Notes under the pieces: generated by a model | Told to the model about the DNA's origin: nothing | Databases searched by the model: none | Seen by the model: the letters and a program-made list of their open reading frames with translations, nothing else | Source: Veillonellales bacterium | GTDB lineage: Bacteria > Bacillota > Negativicutes > Veillonellales > Dialisteraceae | DNA: 64,000 nucleotides | NCBI GenBank assembly: GCA_944390485.1 | Contig: CALXPQ010000001.1 | Coordinates: 434,001-498,000 of the forward strand | Direction: 5' to 3' | Shown: positions 8,617 to 16,037 of the stretch, one piece after another | Numbering within the stretch: position 1 is the stretch's first letter | Layout of the letters: every line of letters begins with the position of its first letter | Translations under genes and position numbers: made by a program

Positions 8617-9513
8617 ATGAAATACCGTCTTCTTCTCGTGCTGACCGCTGCGATCTGGGGCTTTGCCTTCGTCGCACAGGTCGTCGCCATGGACGACATC
8701 GGGCCTCTCACGTTCAGTGCCTGCCGTTCCTTCATCGGCTCTCTGTCCCTCCTGCCCGTGCTCTTCCTGAGCCGCCGGGAAGCGCCGCCGAAGCCGCCGG
8801 ATTTTCCCGAATGGCTCGGCGTCTCCATCGCGGGCTGCCTCCTCTGCGGCGGCACCCTGTTCCAGCAGTTCGGCCTGCTCTATACGACCGCCTCCAAGGC
8901 CAGCTTCATCACGGCCACATACATCCTCATGGTGCCGCTCTTCGGCCTTTTCCTGGGCAGCGTTCTCCGGAGGAACCACGTGATCGGCGCCTGCCTCGCC
9001 ATGACCGGCGTCTATTTCCTGTCCGTGACAGAAGCCATGCAGATCGGCCCCGGCGACGGCCTGGTTTTCCTCGGCGCGCTCTGCTTTACCTTCCATATCC
9101 TCTATCTGGATTATGCGTCGCAGCGCTATGCGCCGCTGGAAATCGCCGCAGGCCAATTTTTCGTCTGCGGCCTTATCAGTCTTGCCGGCGCGCTTCTCTT
9201 TGAATCCATTTCCCTGCCGGCCCTGCTCGCCGCCTGGTGGCCCATCCTCTATGTAGGCGTCTTCTCCACCGGCGTGGCCTACACGCTGCAGGTTGTCGGC
9301 CAGAAACATCTGCCGCCTACGGAGTGCTCCATGATTCTCAGTCTGGAAATGGTCTTCGGCGGCCTGTCCGGACTCTTCTTCCTCGACGAGACCATGACGC
9401 TCCGCGAAACGGCGGGCGTGCTTTTCATGGTCGCCGGCGTATTCCTGTCTCAGTTTCCCAGCCGCCCGGTGCTGCATCTGCCCTTCCGGCTCATCCGCCG
9501 GCCGCCTGTGTGA
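8617..9513 (+). CDS. EamA/DMT-superfamily permease
   Basis: The 298-residue product has ten hydrophobic segments in two EamA repeats, with family hallmarks in the N-terminal half (LTAAIWGFAFVAQ and FSACRSFIGSL) and in the second half (STGVAYTLQVVGQK, then a PTECSMILSLEMVFGG segment). It is an inner-membrane drug/metabolite-type transporter, probably exporting an amino acid or metabolite; the substrate cannot be predicted. The Shine-Dalgarno sequence is poor. The 2-hydroxyacid dehydrogenase follows after 23 bases. Confidence 0.9.
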   Translation: MKYRLLLVLTAAIWGFAFVAQVVAMDDIGPLTFSACRSFIGSLSLLPVLFLSRREAPPKPPDFPEWLGVSIAGCLLCGGTLFQQFGLLYTTASKASFITATYILMVPLFGLFLGSVLRRNHVIGACLAMTGVYFLSVTEAMQIGPGDGLVFLGALCFTFHILYLDYASQRYAPLEIAAGQFFVCGLISLAGALLFESISLPALLAAWWPILYVGVFSTGVAYTLQVVGQKHLPPTECSMILSLEMVFGGLSGLFFLDETMTLRETAGVLFMVAGVFLSQFPSRPVLHLPFRLIRRPPV

Positions 9514-9536
9514 TTTTCCATAAGAAAGGATCTGTC

Positions 9537-10478
9537 ATGAAATTAGTCATCGCTGAACCGCTCTCCATTTCCGAAGAACGCCTCTCCTCGCTGGCCCGTC
9601 CGCTGGAAGAGGCCGGATGGATCATCGAATCCTATGCGGACCGCCCCGCCGGACAGCAGGAGCTGGGCCGCCGCCTCGCCTCTGCGGACGCCGCGGTCAT
9701 CGCCAACTATCCCTGCACAGCGGAGGCTCTCGCGGCTGCAACGCAGCTCCGCTATCTCTGCATCGCCTTCACCGGCGTCGACCACGTCGATACGGCTTTC
9801 TGCCGGGAACACCGCGTCGCCGTCTCCAACTGCGCCGGCTATTCCACAGAAGCCGTTGCCGAGCTCGTCTTCGGCATGGCGCTCTCCCTTGTCCGTGATC
9901 TGCCCCATGCAGACCCCGCCGTGCGCAGCGGAAAAAACAATGCAGGATTTCTCGGCGGAGAACTCGCGGGAAAACGCTTCGGCATCATCGGCACCGGCGC
10001 CATCGGATGCCGCACGGCAGAACTGGCCCGCGCCTTCGGCTGCGATGTCTGGGGATGGAGCCGCACGCCGAAAGACGACCGGATCCGCTACACGGATCTG
10101 GAAACGCTGCTCCGCACCAGCGACATCATATCCATCCACCTGCCGCTGACGGACGCCACCCGGGGGCTCATCGGCCAAAAAGAGCTGGCTCTCATGAAAC
10201 CTACCGCGCTTCTCATCAACACCGCCCGCGGTCCCATCGTAGACAGCGCCGCACTGGCGGATGCGCTGAAAGACGGACGACTCGGCGGGGCCGGCATCGA
10301 TGTGTATGAGCAGGAACCGCCGCTCCCGGCCGATCATCCCCTGCTCTCCGCGCCGCACTGCCTGCTCACGCCCCATCTGGGCTTCTTCAGCGCAGAAGCC
10401 ATGGAGCGGCGCGCCGCCATCGTATTCGACAACATCCAGGCATGGAAAGACGGCCGGCAGAAAAATGTGATCTGCTGA
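9537..10478 (+). CDS. D-isomer-specific 2-hydroxyacid dehydrogenase
   Basis: The 313-residue protein has the NAD-binding motif GIIGTGAIGCRTAELA in its central domain and the catalytic Arg (NTARGPIVDSAALADAL), Glu (DVYEQEPP) and His (LTPHLGFFS) of the family. It would reduce a 2-keto acid to a D-2-hydroxy acid, or the reverse, with NAD(P)H; the specific substrate (glycerate, lactate, phosphoglycerate-like) is not clear. AAAGGA precedes ATG 9537. It may be co-transcribed with the upstream EamA permease. Confidence 0.92.
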   Translation: MKLVIAEPLSISEERLSSLARPLEEAGWIIESYADRPAGQQELGRRLASADAAVIANYPCTAEALAAATQLRYLCIAFTGVDHVDTAFCREHRVAVSNCAGYSTEAVAELVFGMALSLVRDLPHADPAVRSGKNNAGFLGGELAGKRFGIIGTGAIGCRTAELARAFGCDVWGWSRTPKDDRIRYTDLETLLRTSDIISIHLPLTDATRGLIGQKELALMKPTALLINTARGPIVDSAALADALKDGRLGGAGIDVYEQEPPLPADHPLLSAPHCLLTPHLGFFSAEAMERRAAIVFDNIQAWKDGRQKNVIC

Positions 10479-10488
10479 CCGATATAAG

Positions 10489-10526
10489 AAAAGACGGACC
10501 GGTTCATTCCCGTCCGTCTTTTTCTT
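10489..10526. terminator. Bidirectional terminator between dehydrogenase and GNAT genes
   Basis: GACGGAC arms facing CGTCCGTC, flanked by AAAA and TTTTTC. The hairpin includes the stop codon of the convergent GNAT gene. Confidence 0.75.
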
Positions 10527-10974
10527 TTGCGCTCCTTCGCAGATACAAGATCTGCACCGGCGCTCCGAAGGCTTCTGTTACCGCCCCTTCCTCAAATCCC
10601 ATCCGCCGGTAGAAAGCCCGTGCCGCCTGTCCTTCCGGAACGCCCGCGGGATGCGTCATCACCATGACATTTCCCGGCCCGATCTGCTCCAGCGCCGTGC
10701 GAACCAGTCTTTCCGCCGCATGACGGCGGCGGAAGCATCTCCGCACGGCGAGAAAATCCAGCGAACCCGGTGCCCGGGTATACAGAAGCACGCCGGTCAG
10801 CGTCCCGTCCATCCAGCACGAAAGCGCACGTCCGGCCTCCATGTACTGCAGCACGGTCTGACGATGCGCCGCCATGCCCTCTTCCGTCTCCAGCCCGGGA
10901 AAATCATGGCGCATCTCCCGCGTGAGCGCCATCCATTCTCCGATCTCCTCCGGCCCGCTCCGGCGTATATCCAT
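10504..10974 (-). CDS. GNAT-family N-acetyltransferase
   Basis: The 156-residue protein has a GNAT fold: strand LTGVLLYTRAPGSLDFLAV, acetyl-CoA binding region RRRHAAERLVRTALEQIG, and late motif ARAFYRRMGFEEG. It transfers an acetyl group to an unknown amine. The ATG is almost abutted by GGGATAAGGA, so initiation may be weak. It lies upstream of no related gene and is convergent with the dehydrogenase. Confidence 0.85.
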   Translation of the reverse strand: MDIRRSGPEEIGEWMALTREMRHDFPGLETEEGMAAHRQTVLQYMEAGRALSCWMDGTLTGVLLYTRAPGSLDFLAVRRCFRRRHAAERLVRTALEQIGPGNVMVMTHPAGVPEGQAARAFYRRMGFEEGAVTEAFGAPVQILYLRRSAKEKDGRE

Positions 10975-10996
10975 TCCTTATCCCCTTTCCCCGCAT

Positions 10997-11032
10997 AAAA
11001 AAAGATGTGCCGCACGGACACATCCTTTTTTC
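10997..11032 (-). terminator. Terminator of the infC-rpmI-rplT operon
   Basis: Minus-strand GGATGTG, nine-base loop, CACATC followed by seven T, directly after the rplT stop. Confidence 0.9.
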
Positions 11033-11038
11033 GTATAC

Positions 11039-11389
11039 TCAGGCGTTCTTTGCCGCTTCAGCCAGCTTCGTGAAAGCTGCCGGATCATGGATCGCCAGTT
11101 CAGACAGCATCTTGCGGTTCACTTCGATGCCGGCTTTGTTCAGGCCTGCAATCAGCGTGCTGTAGGTCAGGCCGTTCTGACGGGCCGCCGCGTTGATGCG
11201 GACGATCCACAGCTTGCGGAATTCTCTCTTCTTCGCTCTGCGGTCTCTTCTTGCATAATAGAGAGCCTTCATGACCAGTTCATTGGCCTTGCGGAACTGA
11301 GCGTGGCGGGCGCCTCTGTAGCCCTTTGCCAGTTTCAGAATCTTTTTATGTCTTGCGTGATTGGTAAGTCCGCTCTTTACTCTTGCCAT
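11039..11389 (-). CDS. rplT: 50S ribosomal protein L20
   Basis: The 116-residue product is a typical L20 ([18 protein letters not shown] at the start, ending [11 protein letters not shown]). It binds 23S rRNA early in large-subunit assembly and in Firmicutes also binds the operon leader to repress it. It is the last gene of infC-rpmI-rplT, 18 bases after rpmI. Confidence 0.99.
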   Translation of the reverse strand: MARVKSGLTNHARHKKILKLAKGYRGARHAQFRKANELVMKALYYARRDRRAKKREFRKLWIVRINAAARQNGLTYSTLIAGLNKAGIEVNRKMLSELAIHDPAAFTKLAEAAKNA

Positions 11390-11407
11390 TCTTACATCCT
11401 CCTTCTA

Positions 11408-11605
11408 TCAGCCGTTCGGCAGCATTCTTACAACGCGTTTGTAATCAGACTTGGAAATCATAGCTGCTTTTCTGAAATTTCTCTTTCTCTTCGGAGATTT
11501 CTTTTCAAGAATATGGCTATGGAAGGCTTTGTTTCTCTTGAACTGACCGGAACCGGTTTCAGTGAAGCGCTTTGCTGCGGCGCGGCGGGTTTTCATTTTC
11601 GGCAT
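11408..11605 (-). CDS. rpmI: 50S ribosomal protein L35
   Basis: The 65-residue product begins [14 protein letters not shown] and ends KRVVRMLPN(G), as usual for L35. I start it at ATG 11605, eight bases after AAAGGAGA, not at the upstream in-frame start. It lies between infC and rplT. Confidence 0.98.
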   Translation of the reverse strand: MPKMKTRRAAAKRFTETGSGQFKRNKAFHSHILEKKSPKRKRNFRKAAMISKSDYKRVVRMLPNG

Positions 11606-11622
11606 AATCAATCTCTCCTTTA

Positions 11623-12132
11623 TCAAGCTTTCGGCGCAATGACCATCGTCATATTGCGGCCTTCGATTTTCGGCGGCTTCTCTCGAACAATCGTATCTCC
11701 GAGCTCTTTGGCGACACGTTCGAGGACCTCTCTGCCCAGCTCGGGATGCGTCATCTCTCTGCCGCGGAACATGATCGTCACTTTGACCTTATTGCCGTCG
11801 GCGAGGAAACGCTGTGCGTGCTTCAGCTTCACGAAGAAATCATGATCGTCGATGTTCGGACGAAGCTTGACTTCCTTGATCTGGAAGATCTTCTGTTTCT
11901 TCTTGGCTTCCTTATCACGCTTCTGCTGTTCATATCTGTACTTGCCGTAATTCATGATGCGGCACACCGGGGGCTTGCCGTTCGGCGCGACCTCCACGAG
12001 ATCAAGTCCTTTTTCCTCTGCCAGACGAATCGCTTCGCGAAGAGCCATGATCCCCAACTGTTCGTTTGTATCGCTGACGACCCGGACCTCACGGGCACGG
12101 ATCTGCTCATTGATACTGAGTTCCCTACTTAT
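11623..12132 (-). CDS. infC: Translation initiation factor IF-3, probable AUA start codon
   Basis: The product is IF-3 ([13 protein letters not shown] at the start, [19 protein letters not shown] linker region, C-terminal [14 protein letters not shown]). A full-match Shine-Dalgarno GGAGGTGA lies with an eight-base spacing before an ATA codon at 12132-12130, giving 169 residues beginning (M)[15 protein letters not shown], the normal family start. The only in-frame ATG upstream lacks a ribosome site and would put the Shine-Dalgarno inside the coding region. Non-AUG starts in infC are known (AUU in many bacteria) and let IF-3 repress its own translation, so AUA here would serve autoregulation. 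Confidence 0.95.
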   Translation of the reverse strand: MSRELSINEQIRAREVRVVSDTNEQLGIMALREAIRLAEEKGLDLVEVAPNGKPPVCRIMNYGKYRYEQQKRDKEAKKKQKIFQIKEVKLRPNIDDHDFFVKLKHAQRFLADGNKVKVTIMFRGREMTHPELGREVLERVAKELGDTIVREKPPKIEGRNMTMVIAPKA

Positions 12133-12269
12133 TCTTTTCACCTCCGAAAAAGACTTCATTGCAAGGAAAAGCGGACAGCCGAAGCCGTCCGCCCTGAATT
12201 CATACGTGACCTTAGTAGCGCAAGCCTTGTAAGGTGAGAAGCGGATGACTTCTTCTTGCAATTGATACG
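12133..12269 (-). promoter_or_regulatory. infC operon leader with attenuator hairpin (L20-leader-like)
   Basis: The roughly 137-base leader between the promoter and infC contains GTCATCCGCTTCTCACCTT, which resembles the L20-binding leaders found before infC in Firmicutes, and then a strong GCGGAC/GTCCGC hairpin with a TTCG loop followed by TTTTCC (12194-12168), that is, an intrinsic terminator. This layout fits L20-dependent premature termination. Assignment to the L20-leader family is from memory of the motif and needs a covariance-model test. Confidence 0.6.
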
Positions 12270-12275
12270 TGTAAT

Positions 12276-12304
12276 AGTATATCCGCGCTCCCGCCATTTG
12301 TCAA
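12276..12304 (-). promoter_or_regulatory. infC operon promoter
   Basis: Consensus TTGACA (12304-12299), 17-base spacer, TATACT (12281-12276) on the minus strand. Confidence 0.85.
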
Positions 12305-12606
12305 GAAAATTCCACAGGTTTTCCCGCGTCTCCTCCCCCTGTATTCTGTACCTGCCGCGGGGAGTGCGGCTATCTCAATGATAGCTGTGCAAGCCACCTC
12401 ATATCTCATCCTCATATTCAGCGAAAAACATTTGCCCTTAGAATGAACAAACCAAAAGCCATTGATTTCTTGAAATCCGTCGGAGTCCAATTCTCTCTGG
12501 AAGACAGGAAGCACAATGGTTTTCTTATTCGTAAAATACCAGATAATAATATTCCAGTCTGCAAAGGCAGCGCGGAACATGTCCATGGAGACATTCCACC
12601 ATGCAA
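12305..12606. other. Intergenic stretch between infC promoter and phage remnant
   Basis: AT-rich sequence with no gene I can support. A minus-strand open frame from 12586 runs through the infC promoter and has no homology I recognise, so I treat it as decayed or non-coding DNA at the end of the phage remnant. Confidence 0.4.
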
Positions 12607-12826
12607 TCAGGCTTTTTTCATTTTCCGCATCACCGCTGTATTGAAGGTCTTCTCATTAATGATGCCGTCTCCGAGTTTTTTTCAGCCGATCTGTTTTCTC
12701 TCTCAGATTTTCTGAGTATTGCCGCAGTTCAACTATTTCCTTGCTTGCCTTGGAAAAACTCGCCGCAAAGGAGGAATTCATCGCTGCAGACAGGCCGAAT
12801 CCGAAGGTAAATTCTTTGCTCGGCAT
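12607..12826 (-). pseudogene. Phage tail tape measure protein, N-terminal fragment with frameshift
   Basis: ATG 12826 follows an ideal AAGGAGGTCAC. The first 50 or so residues (SKEFTFGFGLSAAMNSSFAA, then SFSKASKEIVELRQ) match the usual start of Firmicute tape measure proteins, with a coiled-coil pattern after. The frame hits a stop at 12656 after a run of seven A (12682-12676); reading six A instead restores a plausible continuation (KKLGDGIINEKTFNTAVMRK) to a second stop at 12607. Full tape measure proteins are many hundreds of residues, so this is a truncated and frameshifted remnant. Confidence 0.7.
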
Positions 12827-12835
12827 GTGACCTCC

Positions 12836-12864
12836 TTACAAATAATCAGAATGCCTGATATAAT
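12836..12864 (+). promoter_or_regulatory. Promoter of the small membrane gene in the phage remnant
   Basis: TTACAA (12836-12841), 17-base spacer, TATAAT (12859-12864) with a TG extension. It lies immediately upstream of the tape measure start codon on the opposite strand, partly overlapping that gene's ribosome site. Confidence 0.6.
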
Positions 12865-12888
12865 AAAATTAAGAAAGGATGATGCCTT

Positions 12889-13095
12889 ATGTGGCTTATC
12901 GTTATTCTTGGTGCTTTGATTTTATACAGCACATTGATTGTTTTTATTACAAATTATTTTCCGATTCTCTTTTTCCCTTTAATTTTCCTTCCTGTGTTTA
13001 TAGTCATTTTAATGAAAATGTCCCACAATACATGGAAAGAAAATCTCGGCCTTCTCACCATCGGCCTTATCGGCTGTCTGTGTAGTACCATCTAA
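12889..13095 (+). CDS. Small hydrophobic membrane protein, moron-like, unknown function
   Basis: The 68-residue product is almost entirely hydrophobic, with two or three membrane segments (about residues 2-22, 24-42 and 54-67) around a short polar loop (KMSHNTWKENLG). AAAGGA precedes ATG 12889. It has its own promoter about 25 bases upstream and its own terminator just after, and it lies between phage tail genes on the opposite strand. An autonomous cassette of this kind is what phage morons look like. The function is unknown; superinfection exclusion or a membrane toxin are possibilities only. Confidence 0.6.
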   Translation: MWLIVILGALILYSTLIVFITNYFPILFFPLIFLPVFIVILMKMSHNTWKENLGLLTIGLIGCLCSTI

Positions 13096-13107
13096 CCTAT
13101 CCTCTTC

Positions 13108-13134
13108 AGTGTCCTCCGGGACGCTTTTCTTTTT
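13108..13134 (+). terminator. Terminator of the small membrane gene
   Basis: AGTGTCC/GGACGCT hairpin (one G-U pair) followed by TTTTCTTTTT. Confidence 0.7.
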
Positions 13135-13333
13135 GTACTGCAATTATTTTCCGTTTTGGATTTCCTCGATGAAGCCCGCGTATTCACACCTGTCAGCGAC
13201 GGGCCTCCCGAGATAAAATCCCGCTGGCGTCGCGGTGGCCATAGCCATTTAGAGCGCCAGTTTTTTGATGTTCCGGAGTCCGTTCCGGCGCAGCGTCCTT
13301 TTATCCAGGACGCCTATGCCAGTAAAAAACACA

Positions 13334-13591
13334 TCACCGGGGCAAGATGACGGCCTTGAAATCGGCCGCCGGCATCGCAATCACATCGTCCGCGGGGCAT
13401 CCGATCATGCGGGCGGCCACCGCTGCCTGATACCGCATGGACGCGGCGATGAAAGGCGTATTGTCCCCCATAACACTGACTTCGCCCTCCGCGGCGACGA
13501 GATCCGCACCGGTGAGGGCTTCGAAATCGATCGCGGGCTCGGATACTTCCGCCCCTTTGAGGGTCATGGGCTTTGTGAGGTGGATGGTCAT
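13334..13591 (-). CDS. Phage tail assembly chaperone (gpE-like), probably truncated
   Basis: The 85-residue product resembles Mu/P2-type tail assembly proteins (IHLTKPMTLKGAEV at the start, DFEALTGADLVAAEGEV, then SMRYQAAVAARMIG and ADFKAV). In intact phages it is expressed between the tail tube and tape measure genes and guides tail polymerisation. AAGGAGGAAAGC precedes ATG 13591. The chain ends ADFKAVILPR, some 10-20 residues earlier than I would expect. With no tail operon left it should have no function. Confidence 0.7.
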   Translation of the reverse strand: MTIHLTKPMTLKGAEVSEPAIDFEALTGADLVAAEGEVSVMGDNTPFIAASMRYQAAVAARMIGCPADDVIAMPAADFKAVILPR

Positions 13592-13603
13592 GCTTTCCTC
13601 CTT

Positions 13604-13819
13604 TTACGCAAGACCGAGGGCGTCGCGCACTTCCGCGAGATAATTGGTGCTGTCTACGTTGCCGATGTAGTTATACTTGTCCAGCTCGAGCACGGTTTCC
13701 CCATCCACAATGATCTTAATGTAGTTCACTTCGATGGTGTTCTTCGTATCGCTCGTGGTATCCACGTCGAGCCTGCCCAACTTGGTGGCTTTCATCTCCG
13801 CCAGAGAGCCTTCTGATGT
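13604..13819 (-). pseudogene. Phage major tail tube protein, C-terminal fragment
   Basis: The open frame covers about 70 residues whose end (YIKIIVDGETVLELDKYNYI, then TNYLAEVRDALGLA) matches the C-terminus of P2 FII-type tail tube proteins, normally about 165-170 residues. The frame is closed upstream by a stop at 13820-13822, which marks the deletion junction. It is followed 12 bases later by the assembly chaperone, as in intact tail operons. Confidence 0.7.
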
Positions 13820-13919
13820 TCATCATGTACACAAAAATTGATGGTCAGCGGCTCCATCACAGCCGTTCCACAATAACAGTATTTCACTCCATGCCCTTCG
13901 TAAAACCGTCTGGCCAAAT

Positions 13920-14666
13920 TCACGGCCGGCGGTCCATCTCCGGGAGATGGTGCCAGTATTTCTCCGGCATGAAAGAGCGGCGGAGAGCGGGGTTCTGTCT
14001 GTCGGCTATGGCGATGCGGCGGTAATAGGTGCGCCACATCCGGCGCATTGCCTGTTCTTTTCCGCTCCAGCGAATTGTATCGGCCTGCTCCGGCACATCG
14101 GCGAAGAGCATCGTTTTCGTATCCCAGAAAGCGGCCCGCTTCCGGCGCACATCGTGAATGGCCCACGGTTCCGCCGCCAGCCGCCGGCGGAAATGACTGG
14201 TCAGGAGCGGCAGCACGTCGTGAGTGGGACTGATTTCCGCGTAGAGCAGTCCTTCTTCCAGCTCACTGAAACGGATCAGTCCCAGAAGCTTCCCTGCCTC
14301 TGCGCCGGTTTTCTGCGCCCACTGAAAGACGGTCCATGCCCAGCGTTCCGTCCGATGAGCGTACAGCGCCCGCTTCAGGCGGAACCCCTGCCGCATATAG
14401 GTAAAAAGAAAGTTTTCCCTGTCCGGCTCCTCCGCCAGGAAGGCCCGGTACAGCCACTGCGACGCCGCGCGGCCGCAGTCCCGGTAAAAGGCGGCCGCCA
14501 CCCGTCCGGCCCGGTCTTCGCGCGTCTGCACCGCCGTCTCCCGGGAAAACAGCGCAGCCGGTCCCGGGCCGGCGCAGATTCCTTCCACGCCGCTCGTCCC
14601 GTCATGATAAGCTTCGTACACCGCGCACAGAAATCCGGGAAAGGTCCCGTCATACCGATAGATCAT
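13920..14666 (-). CDS. DUF4130 / TIGR03915-type putative DNA metabolism protein
   Basis: The 248-residue protein begins MIYRYDGTFPGFLCAVYEAY and contains TKTMLFADVP, WRTYYRRIAIADRQNP and a terminal MPEKYWHHLPEM, all typical of the family annotated as a probable DNA metabolism protein. No catalytic residues are established. It starts one base after the stop of the radical SAM gene (GTGTGATATG), so translation is coupled. This two-gene pair recurs across bacteria, which points to a shared DNA repair or modification step. Confidence 0.9.
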   Translation of the reverse strand: MIYRYDGTFPGFLCAVYEAYHDGTSGVEGICAGPGPAALFSRETAVQTREDRAGRVAAAFYRDCGRAASQWLYRAFLAEEPDRENFLFTYMRQGFRLKRALYAHRTERWAWTVFQWAQKTGAEAGKLLGLIRFSELEEGLLYAEISPTHDVLPLLTSHFRRRLAAEPWAIHDVRRKRAAFWDTKTMLFADVPEQADTIRWSGKEQAMRRMWRTYYRRIAIADRQNPALRRSFMPEKYWHHLPEMDRRP

Positions 14667-14667
14667 A

Positions 14668-15903
14668 TCACACCTGCCCTTCGAAAAGGCTCATTTCCCG
14701 CATGGCCCGCTGCGTCTTCACCGAGACCAGATCGTTCCGCAGGGAGGGGCCTCCGCCGTAATACCGCCCTTTTACCGTAAGAAAATGACGGGCCCGCTTC
14801 CACACGAGGCCGACGCGGCGCAGGCTGTCCGCAGAGAGCCAGCCGTACCGGCGGAGTTTCACGATGCGGATGGCGGACTGTACGCCGATGCCGGGCACGC
14901 GGAGCAGCATCTCGTAAGGCGCCCGGTTGACTTCCACCGGGAACAGCTCCCGGTGCCGCAGGGCCCAGCAGGCTTTGGGATCCAGTTCCAGATCGAAATC
15001 CGGCGCGGTCTCCGGCAGCAGTTCCTCTGCGGTGAACTGGTATTTCCGGATCAGCCAGTCCGCCTGATACAGCCGGTTTTCCCGCAGGAGAGGCGGCCGT
15101 GCGATGACCGGCAGATGCGCGCCCCGTATGACCGGCACATAGGCCGAGTAATAGACCCGCTTTAGTCCCACCGCGCGGTACAGCCCTTCGGTGAGCCGCA
15201 GGATCTGGCGGTCGCTCTCCCCGCTGGCCCCCACGATGAGCTGCGTCGTCTGCCCCGCCGGCACGAACGGCGCCGGTTTCCGGCGGGCCCGCTTCTCTTC
15301 CTCTGCTTCTGTCAGCCGGTCGTGAATGAATTTCATCGGCGACAGGATGGCCTGCCTCGATTTCTGCGGAGCCAGAAGCCGGAGGGACCGCTCCGACGGC
15401 AGCTCCATATTGACGCTCATCCGGTCCGCATACCGCCCCAGCTGCTCCAGGAGCCGCGCGTCCGTGCCGGGGATGGCTTTCATGTGGATATACCCGTTGA
15501 ACCGCTCCCTCTCCCGGAGCGTGCGGGCCACCTGGAGAAAGAGCTCCGTGGTGTAGTCCGGCGAACGGATGATGCCCGAGCTCAGGAAAAGGCCCTCAAT
15601 GTAGTTGCGGCGGTAAAACGCCATGGTGACGCGCACAATCTCCTCTACGGAGAGCATGGCCCGCGGCGTATCGTGACTCCGGCGGTTCACGCAGTACTCG
15701 CAGTCGTAGATGCACGCATTCGTCATGAGGATCTTCAGCAGGGAAATGCACCGCCCGTCCGCCGCCCAGCTGTGGCAGATGCCCGCCCAGCTCGCGTTTC
15801 CCGTCCCGCCGGGCGTGTTCCGCCGCCGCGAACCGCTGGACGAACAGGATACGTCATATTTGGCGGCATCCGCCAGAATGGCCAGTTTTTCTTCCAGTTC
15901 CAT
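14668..15903 (-). CDS. Putative DNA modification/repair radical SAM protein (TIGR03916 type)
   Basis: The 411-residue protein has the radical SAM cluster motif CxxxCxxC (CIYDCEYC, about residues 64-71) and a C-terminal helix-hairpin-helix segment (LRVPGIGVQSAIRIVKLRR), which suggests nucleic-acid binding. Radical SAM enzymes cleave S-adenosylmethionine through a 4Fe-4S cluster to make a 5'-deoxyadenosyl radical; the substrate of this family is unknown. AGGAGG precedes ATG 15903. It is coupled to the DUF4130 gene downstream. Confidence 0.92.
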   Translation of the reverse strand: MELEEKLAILADAAKYDVSCSSSGSRRRNTPGGTGNASWAGICHSWAADGRCISLLKILMTNACIYDCEYCVNRRSHDTPRAMLSVEEIVRVTMAFYRRNYIEGLFLSSGIIRSPDYTTELFLQVARTLRERERFNGYIHMKAIPGTDARLLEQLGRYADRMSVNMELPSERSLRLLAPQKSRQAILSPMKFIHDRLTEAEEEKRARRKPAPFVPAGQTTQLIVGASGESDRQILRLTEGLYRAVGLKRVYYSAYVPVIRGAHLPVIARPPLLRENRLYQADWLIRKYQFTAEELLPETAPDFDLELDPKACWALRHRELFPVEVNRAPYEMLLRVPGIGVQSAIRIVKLRRYGWLSADSLRRVGLVWKRARHFLTVKGRYYGGGPSLRNDLVSVKTQRAMREMSLFEGQV

Positions 15904-15977
15904 ATGCCCTCCTGATCCTCAAACATTTTTTCTTATTATATCATAAAAAGAAAATATGTTCGCCGGAAATGCCCATA

Positions 15978-16023
15978 CGAAAAGCCCCTGACCTTTCACC
16001 CGAAGGTGTCCGGACAGAGGCTC
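15978..16023 (-). terminator. Terminator after citC
   Basis: Minus-strand hairpin AGCCTCTG...CAGGGGCT with an inner ACACC/GGTG stem, followed by TTTTC. Confidence 0.75.
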
Positions 16024-16037
16024 CTGTTTGATGCTGA

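Larger units (their letters stand above)
12607..13819 (-). mobile_element. Remnant of a P2-like (contractile-tail) prophage tail module
   Basis: Three pieces on the minus strand keep the gene order of a P2-like tail operon: the C-terminus of the tail tube protein (13819-13604), a tail assembly chaperone (13591-13334), and the first 56 residues of a tape measure protein (12826-12656). Between the last two lies an opposite-strand membrane gene with its own promoter and terminator. Sheath, most of the tube, most of the tape measure and all baseplate genes are missing. Bases 13136-13333 contain only short frames (for example 13144-13248, 34 codons) that I cannot assign. Confidence 0.75.

Noticed and set aside
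12212..12586. Minus-strand open frame with an N-terminal hydrophobic look
   Set aside because: It runs through the infC promoter and leader, has no ribosome site and no recognised homology; at most it is phage debris.
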